Shown here piece after piece: positions 43,563 to 52,346 of a stretch of 64,000 bases of DNA. The stretch spans positions 52,104 to 116,103 of the forward strand of contig NZ_BCQI01000006.1 of NCBI RefSeq assembly GCF_001544355.1. The letters are read 5' to 3'. Within the stretch, counting starts at the first letter, position 1, and every line of letters begins with the position of its first letter. The translations under genes were made by a program, and so were the position numbers. Origin of the DNA: Alicyclobacillus acidiphilus NBRC 100859 (GTDB lineage: Bacteria; Bacillota; Bacilli; Alicyclobacillales; Alicyclobacillaceae). The notes beneath the pieces are model-generated. The model searched no databases, was not told where the DNA came from, and saw nothing but the letters and a program-made list of their open reading frames with translations.

Positions 43563-46505
43563 TTGACTGACAAGTATGTGCACGTGGAACTGAATGGTCA
43601 CGAAGTTCTCGTTGAGCCGGGGACGACGGTGTTGCAAGCGATTCTTGGCGCGGGGGTCGAGCATCCTCATGTGTGTTACCACCCGGCACTTGGTCCTATT
43701 GAGACCTGCGACACCTGTATCGCCGAGGTCAACGGTGCGCTTGTTCGGGCATGTTCCTTGCCTGTCGAAGAGAGCATGAAGATCAACACGAAAACGGTCG
43801 CCGCTCGATTTGCGCGTAAGGAAGCGATGGATCGGATTCTCAAGAATCATGAATTGTACTGTACGGTATGCGACAACAACAACGGGAATTGCACGATTCA
43901 CAACACGGCGATGCAGATGGAGATTGACCATCAAGCGTATCCATTTGAGCCGAAGCCGTATGAGAAAGATATGAGCAACCCGTTTTACCGCTACGATCCG
44001 AACCAATGTATTCTGTGCGGCCGATGCGTCGAGGCATGCCAAAATCTCCAGGTGAGCGAAGTGTTGTCCATCGACTGGTCACGTGAAAATCCCCGTGTAA
44101 TCTGGGACAACGATGTTCCCATCAATGAATCCTCCTGCGTATCTTGCGGCCACTGTGTTACGGTCTGCCCTTGCAACGCGTTGATGGAAAAATCGATGCT
44201 CGGGGAAGCTGGCTTTTTGACCGGGATCGAGGAAGATACGCTTGGAAAAATGATTGATATCACCAAGAAAGTGGAACCGGGGTATTCCTCTATCTTCGCG
44301 ATTTCCGAAATCGAGGCCGAAATGCGAGAGGCGAGGATTCAAAAGACGAAAACGGTCTGTACATACTGCGGCGTGGGCTGTTCGTTCGATGTGTGGACCA
44401 AGGATCGGAAAATTTTGAAGGTCGAGCCTCAGATGGAAGCGCCGGCCAACCAAATATCAACTTGTGTCAAAGGCAAATTCGGCTGGGATTTCGTCAATAG
44501 TTCGGATCGGATTGTCGAGCCGCTGGTCCGTCGCGGCGATGCCTTCTATCCGGTATCGTGGGAAGAAGCTCTCGACGTGATCGAGACCCGGTTGGGTCAG
44601 ATTCGCGACGAACACGGCCCGGACGCCATCGCCTACATCGCGTCTTCGAAATGCACGAACGAAGAGAATTATCTGATGCAGAAATTGGCTCGTTCGGTGA
44701 TGCACACCAACAACATCGACAATTGCTCACGCTACTGTCAGGCCCCTGCTACCGAAGCGTTGAGGCGCACGATGGGATTGGGCGGAGATACCGGGTCCAT
44801 CAAGGATCTGGAGCAGGCCGATTTGGTGATCATCGTTGGTGCCAATCCCGCAGAGGCGCATCCAGTGCTCTCGACGCGCTTGCGGAGAGCGCAGAAGAAG
44901 TACGGGCAGAAGCTGATCGTCGCGGACATTCGCAAAAATATCATGGCGGAGCGTGCCGATTTGTTCCTGCACCCGAATCAGGGGACGGACCTCGTCTGGT
45001 TGTCTGGCGTCGCGAAGTATATCGTCGATTGTGGCAAGCACGACGCGCAGTTTCTGCAGGAGCATGTCAACAACGTCGATCAGTTCCTAGCTTCGCTCGA
45101 GAAATTTACGCTCGATTATACAAGCGAAGTGACTGGACTTTCGAAGGAAATGTTGATTCAGACCGCAGAGATGATCATGAACGCAGAGCGCGTCTGCATT
45201 TGCTGGGCGATGGGCGTGACGCAGCACTTGGGCGGATCCGACACTTCGACGGCCATCTGCAATTTGTTGCTGCTGACGGGGAACGTGGCGCGCCCAGGAA
45301 CAGGGGCGTATCCGTTGCGCGGACACAACAACGTGCAGGGCGCTGGTGATTTTGGCTGTGCGCCGGCTATGCTTCCTGGTTATGAACTGGTCAGCGATCC
45401 TGAGATCCGCAACAAGTACGAGCAGGCGTGGGGCACGCCGTTGCCGACCAACCCTGGTCTGAACAATCATCAGATGGTGGACGCGATTCACGAGGGCAAG
45501 TTGAAGGCCATGTATCTGATTGGCGAAGATATGGCCGTCGTCGATTCCAATGCGAATTACGTCCAACAGGCGTTCGAGAAGCTCGATTTCTTCATCGTAC
45601 AGGACGTGTTTTTCAGCAAGACTGCGGAGTTTGCCGATGTCATTCTGCCAGCGAGCCCAAGCCTTGAAAAGGAAGGCACGTTCACCAATACGGAGCGGCG
45701 GATTCAGCGGTTGTATCAGGTGTTGCCGCCGCTTGGCAACTCGAAGCCGGATTGGCAAATCATTCAACTCGTCGCCAATCGCTTCGGTGCGAACTGGAAT
45801 TACACGTCGCCACGCCAGATCTTTGAAGAAGCGTGCAGCTTGACAGAACTGATGAAGGGCGCCACCTATGAGCGACTGGAAGGATATCAAAGTTTGCAGT
45901 GGCCCGTTGCGGCAGATGGAACGGATACGCCGCTTTTGTACCAGGACGGATTTTTCTTCCCAGACAAAAGAGCCCGTTTCTATCCGGTCGATTGGACGCC
46001 GCCCATCGCGCTTGAGGCCGAGTATGATTTGGAACTGAATAATGGTCGTATCCTCGAACACTTCCACGAGGGCAATATGACGAACAGAGTGCCAGGCATC
46101 CATGAAAAAGTGCCGGAGACGTTCGTCGAAGTGTCCAAGGAACTGGCTGCGGAGCGCGGTTTGCAAGATGGAACGTTGGTGCGTTTGATTTCCCCGTATG
46201 GCAAGGTGAAACTGCCTGTCGTCGTAACGGATCGGGTGAGTGGCAAGCATATCTACATTCCGCAGCTTTCGCCGAAGGCGGAGCAGGCAGTGAATCTGCT
46301 GACGAGCAGCCATCACGACAAAGCGACCTTTACACCGGCGTACAAGGAAATGCGTGTGAAGATGGAAGTGCTTGAATTCACCGGCAAGTCGCCGTTCGTG
46401 AAGGGCAACTTCAGGCTCGGCCACCCGAACCCGCAGCCAGGTGTCAACGTCGAGATGAAGTGGGCTCGCAAAGACTATCGGCCGCTTGTGACGGATCGAA
46501 GCTGA
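43563..46505 (+). CDS. Formate dehydrogenase catalytic subunit (ForC/YjgC-like)
   Basis: 980 residues in the order: N-terminal [2Fe-2S] (CYHPALGPIETCDTC), a His-Cys3 site (HELYCTVCDNNNGNC), two [4Fe-4S] motifs (CILCGRCVEAC and CVSCGHCVTVC), then the Mo/W-bisPGD domain with its own cluster (CTYCGVGC). The metal ligand is cysteine, C392 in NCSRYCQAP, not selenocysteine. The layout and length match B. subtilis YjgC/YrhE, where the partner is a DUF1641 protein and no NADH-binding subunit is present; here too none is nearby. It oxidises formate to CO2, with electrons probably passed to the quinone pool. The start TTG 43563 follows GGGAGG. Confidence 0.93.
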   Translation: MTDKYVHVELNGHEVLVEPGTTVLQAILGAGVEHPHVCYHPALGPIETCDTCIAEVNGALVRACSLPVEESMKINTKTVAARFARKEAMDRILKNHELYCTVCDNNNGNCTIHNTAMQMEIDHQAYPFEPKPYEKDMSNPFYRYDPNQCILCGRCVEACQNLQVSEVLSIDWSRENPRVIWDNDVPINESSCVSCGHCVTVCPCNALMEKSMLGEAGFLTGIEEDTLGKMIDITKKVEPGYSSIFAISEIEAEMREARIQKTKTVCTYCGVGCSFDVWTKDRKILKVEPQMEAPANQISTCVKGKFGWDFVNSSDRIVEPLVRRGDAFYPVSWEEALDVIETRLGQIRDEHGPDAIAYIASSKCTNEENYLMQKLARSVMHTNNIDNCSRYCQAPATEALRRTMGLGGDTGSIKDLEQADLVIIVGANPAEAHPVLSTRLRRAQKKYGQKLIVADIRKNIMAERADLFLHPNQGTDLVWLSGVAKYIVDCGKHDAQFLQEHVNNVDQFLASLEKFTLDYTSEVTGLSKEMLIQTAEMIMNAERVCICWAMGVTQHLGGSDTSTAICNLLLLTGNVARPGTGAYPLRGHNNVQGAGDFGCAPAMLPGYELVSDPEIRNKYEQAWGTPLPTNPGLNNHQMVDAIHEGKLKAMYLIGEDMAVVDSNANYVQQAFEKLDFFIVQDVFFSKTAEFADVILPASPSLEKEGTFTNTERRIQRLYQVLPPLGNSKPDWQIIQLVANRFGANWNYTSPRQIFEEACSLTELMKGATYERLEGYQSLQWPVAADGTDTPLLYQDGFFFPDKRARFYPVDWTPPIALEAEYDLELNNGRILEHFHEGNMTNRVPGIHEKVPETFVEVSKELAAERGLQDGTLVRLISPYGKVKLPVVVTDRVSGKHIYIPQLSPKAEQAVNLLTSSHHDKATFTPAYKEMRVKMEVLEFTGKSPFVKGNFRLGHPNPQPGVNVEMKWARKDYRPLVTDRS

Positions 46506-46524
46506 AAGATAGGGAGGAGAAATC

Positions 46525-47034
46525 GTGGCGAGATCGATACAAACTGTCGTTTGGCCGACTGTGACAGAAGAAGAGAAGCAGGAAGCGCGTCTTGGCGAAG
46601 TGCGCCGCGAAGCATCGAATGACGCGGACGGTATCATCCAGGCTCTGAAGGTCCTCCAGGCGATGGAGGACCGCGGGATGCTGGATATCCTGTTGGCTTT
46701 GCTGCAACGCGGGGAGGGCGTGCTGGCCCACGTGGTCGACGTCCTCGCCAAGCCGGAAGTCACCTCGAGCCTGGAAACACTGATTAAGTCGGTGCAGGCC
46801 TTGGGCAAGTTGAACAGTGTGGGATTGCTGAAGACCCTCGACGGCGTTACGGCAGGGCTCGACAGAGTGGCCGAAGCCGCGCCGCCCGAGCAGCATCTGG
46901 GGGTGTACGATGTGTTGCGACGGCTCAAAGACCCGGATGTAAACGCCGGCTTGGCGTTTGCGCTCGATTTCTTGCAGGGGATGGGCCGAGCCGTTCGGAC
47001 GTCTGGCACGGAGGCCGACGCAGTCGGTCCCTGA
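46525..47034 (+). CDS. DUF1641 formate-dehydrogenase partner (YjgD/ForE-like)
   Basis: 169 residues, GTG 46525 behind GGGAGGAG. Mostly helical, with the DUF1641 core (ILLALLQRGEGVLAHVVDVL to KLNSVGLLKTLDG). In B. subtilis the DUF1641 protein forms a complex with the catalytic subunit and is thought to link it to the membrane. It sits 19 bp downstream of the catalytic gene, clearly in one operon. Confidence 0.88.
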   Translation: MARSIQTVVWPTVTEEEKQEARLGEVRREASNDADGIIQALKVLQAMEDRGMLDILLALLQRGEGVLAHVVDVLAKPEVTSSLETLIKSVQALGKLNSVGLLKTLDGVTAGLDRVAEAAPPEQHLGVYDVLRRLKDPDVNAGLAFALDFLQGMGRAVRTSGTEADAVGP

Positions 47035-47088
47035 TGGCGCGGATTCGCGGGATCGCGCGGGGCAGCCGATGGAGAGCGGGGGACAGTC

Positions 47089-47832
47089 ATGAAGTCGGTG
47101 CCTGAGCCGGATCGGGGCCACGCCGTCGTCACGGATGGGGAATTATTGGCGGATCGCCTCGGTGTGGCCGTCTATCGCTTGTTTCCGAGCGTGAATCAAT
47201 CGTCGGTCGATCCGTTTTTGCTGCTCGACGATCTACGGATGGAGCAAGCCGGATTTCCCATGCACGCCCATTCCGGCTTCGAGAAGATCACGTTGGTGTT
47301 GGACGGTAGCCTTCGACATACCGATGAACTTGGGACGGATCTCGTCGCGCGTTCGGGGGATATTCACTTGCTCCGGGCCAACGCTGGAATTTCTCACGCT
47401 GAGTGGCCGGCTGATTCCACATGCCGGGCGATTCAAATGTGGTTTGACATTCCTGACGCTTGGAAAGAAGCCCGTCCAGATGTGGCGTGGTGCGCTCGGG
47501 ATCGCGTTCCCGTTTCGCGAGAAGCGTGGGGGCTGGTTCGACATATCGCGGGACGGCGTGGTGCGTTGAAAACCCAATCTTCCATCGAGGTCCGCGAGTT
47601 CAAGTACACGGACGCAGGGACTTGTGTGCTTGAAGCTGCCGACGTTCACCTCCTGTATGTTTTGGCCGGGCATGTCATTATCGCGGGCCAAACCGCCGTG
47701 GTCGGCCAACTCGCTGTTGTGCGGGGAAGTGGATCGAACGTCATGGACGCAGGCGAAGGAAGCCACATCCTTCACTTGTCCGGAAATCCGCTTGGACGCC
47801 ACGCGACGCTTTGGGGAGGCCACGTGGACTAG
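47089..47832 (+). CDS. Pirin-family protein, second copy
   Basis: 247 residues. The pirin core PFLLLDDLRMEQAGFPMHAH and NAGISHAEWP hold three candidate metal His. It is clearly diverged from the 40953-41654 pirin. ATG 47089 has only GGGGGACAG upstream. It follows the formate operon by 54 bp and may be its last gene. Confidence 0.85.
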   Translation: MKSVPEPDRGHAVVTDGELLADRLGVAVYRLFPSVNQSSVDPFLLLDDLRMEQAGFPMHAHSGFEKITLVLDGSLRHTDELGTDLVARSGDIHLLRANAGISHAEWPADSTCRAIQMWFDIPDAWKEARPDVAWCARDRVPVSREAWGLVRHIAGRRGALKTQSSIEVREFKYTDAGTCVLEAADVHLLYVLAGHVIIAGQTAVVGQLAVVRGSGSNVMDAGEGSHILHLSGNPLGRHATLWGGHVD

Positions 47833-47873
47833 CCGAGTGAGTTGGCCGCGCGGATTCGTTCGGGGGCGGGCGT

Positions 47874-48839
47874 CTACGACTGCGCTGTTGCTGTCGAAGG
47901 GTCCGGCCATTTCTCGGGAAATGTCGACGGGGACATGAGGCTCTTGTGAATCCATATAGCTGCTTGCGATCCGTCGCCCATCGCGATGGTCACTTGCTCG
48001 GAATGCGCGACGACGTCGCCAGCCGCCCACAGATATTTCACTGAGGTCGCCTTCGTGCGTGGATCGACGAGTACGTGATGGTTGTGATGCAACTTCACAC
48101 CCAGTGAATTCACGATGTCGGAGTTGACCCAGTTGCCTCCGTATGCGATGAACGCCCGCTCACCACGGATCACGCGCCCGTCCGCCAGTTCGACGCCTTC
48201 GAACTTGGATGGGTCGTCGGATATCACGCGCGTGATTCTTGCTTCCACGTACGGGATCGACAGTTTGTCCAATTGCGCTTTGTGTTCGTCGTCAAATGGC
48301 TCAGTATCGTCGTGGATATAGGTGATACGCCTGGTCCAATAGGTGAGCGTCGTTGCCATGTTCACACCGGCTTTGCCCGCGCCCATCACGATGGTTTCCC
48401 TATCCTTCACTTCATAGCCGTCGCAATCTGGGCACACATACACGGTCAGCCCAAGACGAGGGACGATGCCGTCTATCTCTGGGATGGTATCGACGATGCC
48501 CGTCGCCAACAGCAGCCGCCTGGTTTGGTACGTGTGGCCTGACTGACCCGTCAGCGTAAACCCCTCCGCGGCCGGTTCGACCGCCCTAATCCAGTCGTCG
48601 ATAAATTCCACGCCTAGCCGAAGCGCGTGTTCCTTGCCGCGCTGCCGGAGACTGGGACCGCTGATTCCGTCCGGCCAGCCGAGGACGTTGTGATAGCACT
48701 GGCACAACGTGCTTCGTCCAGTTCCTCCGTCGATCACGCCGACTCGATGCCCATATCTCCCTAACTGAATGGCGCCTTGCAGTCCCGAGATCCCGCCGCC
48801 GATGATCGCGCAGTCGAATGTCGCACTTCCTGCATCCAT
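47874..48839 (-). CDS. Thioredoxin-reductase-like flavoprotein
   Basis: 321 residues with two Rossmann motifs, GGGISG (FAD) and GAGKAG (NAD(P)H). Between them lies VCPDCDGYE, a CxxC pair as in TrxB (CATC), though with different intervening residues. The C-terminal FAD motif is LWAAGDV. No trxA is near, so the disulfide partner is unknown; a ferredoxin/flavodoxin-NADP reductase-like role is possible. ATG 48839 follows GAGGAGAC. Confidence 0.82.
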   Translation of the reverse strand: MDAGSATFDCAIIGGGISGLQGAIQLGRYGHRVGVIDGGTGRSTLCQCYHNVLGWPDGISGPSLRQRGKEHALRLGVEFIDDWIRAVEPAAEGFTLTGQSGHTYQTRRLLLATGIVDTIPEIDGIVPRLGLTVYVCPDCDGYEVKDRETIVMGAGKAGVNMATTLTYWTRRITYIHDDTEPFDDEHKAQLDKLSIPYVEARITRVISDDPSKFEGVELADGRVIRGERAFIAYGGNWVNSDIVNSLGVKLHHNHHVLVDPRTKATSVKYLWAAGDVVAHSEQVTIAMGDGSQAAIWIHKSLMSPSTFPEKWPDPSTATAQS

Positions 48840-48855
48840 TTGCCTGTCTCCTCAT

Positions 48856-48899
48856 GAAAAAAGTATCATGGCCGACATGTTCCATCTGCCATGATACTT
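48856..48899 (-). terminator. Terminator of the NDH-2 gene
   Basis: A 12-bp perfect stem (AAGTATCATGGC/GCCATGATACTT, 15-nt loop) is followed on the minus strand by TTTTTTCATG. Confidence 0.88.
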
Positions 48900-48917
48900 T
48901 GCCCAGCATCGATTCGG

Positions 48918-50105
48918 TTAAATCTCAATCCACTGTTTTCGCTTTTCCAACAGAACGTGCGGTCCACCCAGATGCATCAGGTATTTCATCTTCGATCCGT
49001 CCTTCAAGAACAACGCCATGAGCCCAGTGGCGTGATGGCGGCCGATCTCGGCGACACCGTACGTCGGACCGAGCGATGCGACCATACCGTGATCGTGATA
49101 GACAAACGGCTCCATGGTATCGTTGTCCAAGAGGCGGAGCAGATTGTGCGCAAGGTGCGTCCCCATTTGCTCGGCCACCTGTCCGGTTGGAGCGAGCACG
49201 GCTCCGTCCTGCGTTTCAAAGCGGGCGCAATCGCCAACGGCGAACACGTTTGGAACGCCTTTGACTTGGAGATAGGCGTCGACCGGGACGCGGCCGCGAT
49301 CGTCCACAGTAAAGCCACTCTCCCGCAGCAGCGGCGGGGCCTCGATGCCGCCCGTCCAGACGAACGTGTCCGCTTTGACTTTGCTTCCGTCGGACAACGT
49401 CACTTCGCCCTGCGCGGCTGCAATCACGCGTCGGCCGAGGATCAGGTTGACGCCTCGATGGACCAATTTTTCCTTGGCGACCGCCCGCAAACGTGGGTCG
49501 ACGTCCGGCAGCAGATCGTCGTGCGCGTGAATCAAACTGAGCCTTACCCAATGCGGATCCAGGTGATGTCTGCGCAGGAAGTGCGGGACGTAATCGGCCA
49601 ATTCGCCAATCAGCTCGACACCTGTCAATCCGCCTCCGCCGATCACGATATCGAGCGGCGCGGATGGCGCCTGCTCGGGCAGCGAGGCGAGTTGGCTGTC
49701 GATTCGCTCCCGCAGATCCCTTGCCGATGCGAGCGAGTTGAGAAAATACGCGTGCTCTTTGATGCCTGGGATGGAAAAGTCCGACGTTTGGCTTCCGAGC
49801 GCGATCACCAAGCGTGCATACGGATATTCTCCGTGATCGCCGTAAACCACTTGTTCACGCCAATCGATCCGATGGACCGTATCCTTGACGATTTGGCTCG
49901 TCGGTTTGCGCAAAACATCCGTAAGCTCAATCGCGTATGTTTGTACGTCGTTCCTGCCGCCTGCAGCTTCGTGCAGCAACGTCTTGAAATAATGATAGGT
50001 ATGCTTGTTGACGATCGTAAAAGGGACATGATGTTTATCTAATTCACGGGCAGTCGAAATACCACCATATCCAGCTCCGACAATCAAGATTGGATGACGA
50101 GTCAA
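48918..50105 (-). CDS. ndh: Type II NADH:quinone oxidoreductase
   Basis: 395 residues with GAGYGG (FAD) near residue 10 and GGGGLTGVELIGELAD (NADH) near 165; the quinone-site region AxxTxQxAxxxG reads LAPTGQVAEQMGTHLA. The non-proton-pumping enzyme passes electrons from NADH to menaquinone at the membrane face. The start TTG 50105 has GAGAGGTGAGG upstream; an in-frame extension to 50195 lacks a site. Monocistronic by its terminator. Confidence 0.9.
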   Translation of the reverse strand: MTRHPILIVGAGYGGISTARELDKHHVPFTIVNKHTYHYFKTLLHEAAGGRNDVQTYAIELTDVLRKPTSQIVKDTVHRIDWREQVVYGDHGEYPYARLVIALGSQTSDFSIPGIKEHAYFLNSLASARDLRERIDSQLASLPEQAPSAPLDIVIGGGGLTGVELIGELADYVPHFLRRHHLDPHWVRLSLIHAHDDLLPDVDPRLRAVAKEKLVHRGVNLILGRRVIAAAQGEVTLSDGSKVKADTFVWTGGIEAPPLLRESGFTVDDRGRVPVDAYLQVKGVPNVFAVGDCARFETQDGAVLAPTGQVAEQMGTHLAHNLLRLLDNDTMEPFVYHDHGMVASLGPTYGVAEIGRHHATGLMALFLKDGSKMKYLMHLGGPHVLLEKRKQWIEI

Positions 50106-50212
50106 AGGCCTCACCTCTCTTCGATTTCTAGTATAGCCTTGGCGAGTGGGAAATGCAGTCCCGAACCTATATAATGGAATCGAACAGATGTACATATAAA
50201 GGAGGCAGAAGC

Positions 50213-50611
50213 ATGGCTTTGACCTTTATGCAGATGGTGCAGAAGGCGAGAGAGAACGTTCCTGGGATTACCTCCGCCGAGGCCAAGGAACGGATCGCCG
50301 CGAAGCCGGAGACGTTGGTGATTGACGTTCAGGATGCCGCAGACGCGGGCGCGTGCGGACTGATTCCGGGCGGTGTCAACATTTCGCTCGGGATGCTGCC
50401 CATTCGCGCTGATTTGGAGTTGCCGGAAAACCTGCGCGACCCGCGGTTGGCGGATCGCAATCGGCCAATCATCACGACCTGCGGAGCGGGCGGACAAGCT
50501 GCGCTCGGCGCCTACATCTTGAAACAGATGGGCTTCACCGACGTGGCGTTCATCGATGGCGGAACGGCCGCGTGGAAACAGGCTGGATTCGAGGTCGAAC
50601 CGCTCAAGTAA
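50213..50611 (+). CDS. Rhodanese-domain protein
   Basis: 132-residue single rhodanese domain. Catalytic cysteine lies in TTCGAGGQAALGAY (near residue 87), and VIDVQDAADAG and GGTAAWKQAGFEVEPL are family marks. It probably handles sulfane sulfur. ATG 50213 follows GGAGG. A TATAAT at 50170-50175 serves as the -10 box, divergent from ndh. Confidence 0.88.
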   Translation: MALTFMQMVQKARENVPGITSAEAKERIAAKPETLVIDVQDAADAGACGLIPGGVNISLGMLPIRADLELPENLRDPRLADRNRPIITTCGAGGQAALGAYILKQMGFTDVAFIDGGTAAWKQAGFEVEPLK

Positions 50612-50677
50612 CCGCTGTTGACGAGATGTCTTGCGGGGACGTTGCCCGCAGGTGATGACAAGAGATTACAAACAAAG

Positions 50678-50709
50678 GCCTCTCTGCAGAAATTCTGCGG
50701 GGAGGCGCT
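50678..50709 (+). terminator. Hairpin after the rhodanese gene
   Basis: GCCTCTCTGCAG and CTGCGGGGAGGC (12 bp, two G-T pairs) around aaatt, followed by GCTTTG. Confidence 0.6.
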
Positions 50710-50755
50710 TTGTGCGGTCGTACCTGGCTCTGGCGATGGCTAAAATCAAAGATGG

Positions 50756-51355
50756 CTAAAACCAAAACTGATCGTCCGGATCTCGACGATTGTGGTAGGG
50801 TGGACCTGGCCAATCCGGATACCGATATCGGATGTTCGGGTGAAAGCCCATGATGCACAGCAGGACGACGAGACCCACGTCCGTCAAGAACGACAAGCCT
50901 GGAATCAGGAGTCCGAAGAGTCCAAACAGGTAGACGGGGGACACGCCGAACGATTTGAGCAGAAGATACAGCCAGCGGATCGCGACGATGATGTAAATCA
51001 CTGTCGCTACAGCGCTGAGCACGGCGCCGACGATGTGAAAGGCGAGTACGCTCATCGCGGAAAAGGCCGGGAGCAGGTACCATAGGAAATTGAGCTGGCT
51101 GACCCGGATTGTTCGAAAAAACGGATATGCCTGAAGAATTGGAACATAAGCAAGCCACGGAAGCGGCGCATGGGCTTTGCGGAACATGCAAAAGAACGCC
51201 GTCGCGATAAGCAAGTACATCAGCAAACCGAAGCCAAGCAGACCGGATAGGAATCCGTAAAACATCCCGGTCATCCACCCGAAGAAGAACGGGTGGATGA
51301 ATGTGGGCGTAAATGTGAACGTTGACAGGGTGGATCGCCCCCAATGACGGATCAA
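50756..51355 (-). CDS. Polytopic membrane protein, unknown
   Basis: Up to 199 residues with about five helices (MFYGFLSGLLGFGLLMYLLI, FHIVGAVLSAVATVIYIIVA, YLFGLFGLLIPGL, LTDVGLVVLLCIM). The C-terminus is Pro/Tyr/Arg-rich (YRYPDWPGPPYHNRRD). The start is unclear: TTG 51355 has a poor site, and an internal ATG (WMTGMFYG) is possible. It follows the aldo/keto reductase gene by 18 bp. Confidence 0.6.
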   Translation of the reverse strand: MIRHWGRSTLSTFTFTPTFIHPFFFGWMTGMFYGFLSGLLGFGLLMYLLIATAFFCMFRKAHAPLPWLAYVPILQAYPFFRTIRVSQLNFLWYLLPAFSAMSVLAFHIVGAVLSAVATVIYIIVAIRWLYLLLKSFGVSPVYLFGLFGLLIPGLSFLTDVGLVVLLCIMGFHPNIRYRYPDWPGPPYHNRRDPDDQFWF

Positions 51356-51373
51356 CTCAGGTTACATTGCTCT

Positions 51374-52198
51374 CTAGAACGTGTCGGGGTCGGGACCATA
51401 CCGATGATTGCGGTTGAGGCTGCTGATGAGCCGCATGTCCTCTGAACTGAGCTCAAAATCGAAAATTTGGGCGTTCTCGATAATCCGCGCCTGATGCACC
51501 GACTTTGGAATGGTAATCACCTCGTTTTGCAAATCCCAGCGCAGAACAATTTGTGCCACTGTTTTCCCGTACTTGTTCGCCAGTTCCACGAGCGTTGGGT
51601 GGTTGAGATCGCCCCGCATCAGAGGACTCCATGCCTCCAACTGGATGTTGTGCTGCTTGCAGAACTCGTGCAAATCCTCTTGCGTCAAAAACGGATGGTA
51701 CTCCACCTGGTTGACGCTCGGGACAATCTCGGAATCCATCATCAGATCGTTGAGATGGTGGATGTTGAAGTTGCTCACGCCGATCGCTTTGGCGCGCCCA
51801 TCCTTGTAGATCTGCTCCAAGGCACGCCAGGTGTCTTTGTACTTGCCCTTGATGGGCCAATGGACGAGATAGAGATCCACGTATTCCATGTCCAGTTTTC
51901 GCAGGCTCGTTTCGAAGGCCTGCAGGGTCGAGTCGTACCCCTGATCCGTGTTCCATACCTTCGTGGTGACGAAAATCGACTCGCGAGGTATCCCTGACGC
52001 CTTGATGGCCGCGCCGACACTTTCCTCGTTCGCGTACAGGGCAGCCGTGTCGATATGGCGGTAGCCCGCGTCCAAGGCGTATTGAATCGCTTGCTCCACT
52101 TCCGCGCCGGCTTGCGCTTTGTAGACGCCAAGCCCAAACCAAGGCATTTCGATCCCGTTGTTCAGTGTTACCGTATCCGCGACGTGACGAGCGATCAT
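51374..52198 (-). CDS. Aldo/keto reductase (YtbE / 2,5-DKG reductase group)
   Basis: 274 residues, a TIM-barrel NADPH enzyme. The catalytic tetrad reads D in [10 protein letters not shown] in the same motif, K in VTTKVWN and H in YLVHWP; the cofactor motif [13 protein letters not shown] is intact. It reduces aldehydes or ketones; substrate unknown. ATG 52198 follows GAGGAGG. Confidence 0.9.
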   Translation of the reverse strand: MIARHVADTVTLNNGIEMPWFGLGVYKAQAGAEVEQAIQYALDAGYRHIDTAALYANEESVGAAIKASGIPRESIFVTTKVWNTDQGYDSTLQAFETSLRKLDMEYVDLYLVHWPIKGKYKDTWRALEQIYKDGRAKAIGVSNFNIHHLNDLMMDSEIVPSVNQVEYHPFLTQEDLHEFCKQHNIQLEAWSPLMRGDLNHPTLVELANKYGKTVAQIVLRWDLQNEVITIPKSVHQARIIENAQIFDFELSSEDMRLISSLNRNHRYGPDPDTF

Positions 52199-52346
52199 GC
52201 GTCCAGCCTCCTCATTGCACTATTCACTCCAAATTATATCAGACAACTCGGGAAATCAGACGAACACTGTCGTCAAGACTGGACAATTGGCGCCAAACCC
52301 TTCATAGTTATATTTCGAATAGTTAGACGATATAGGGGATGAGCGC

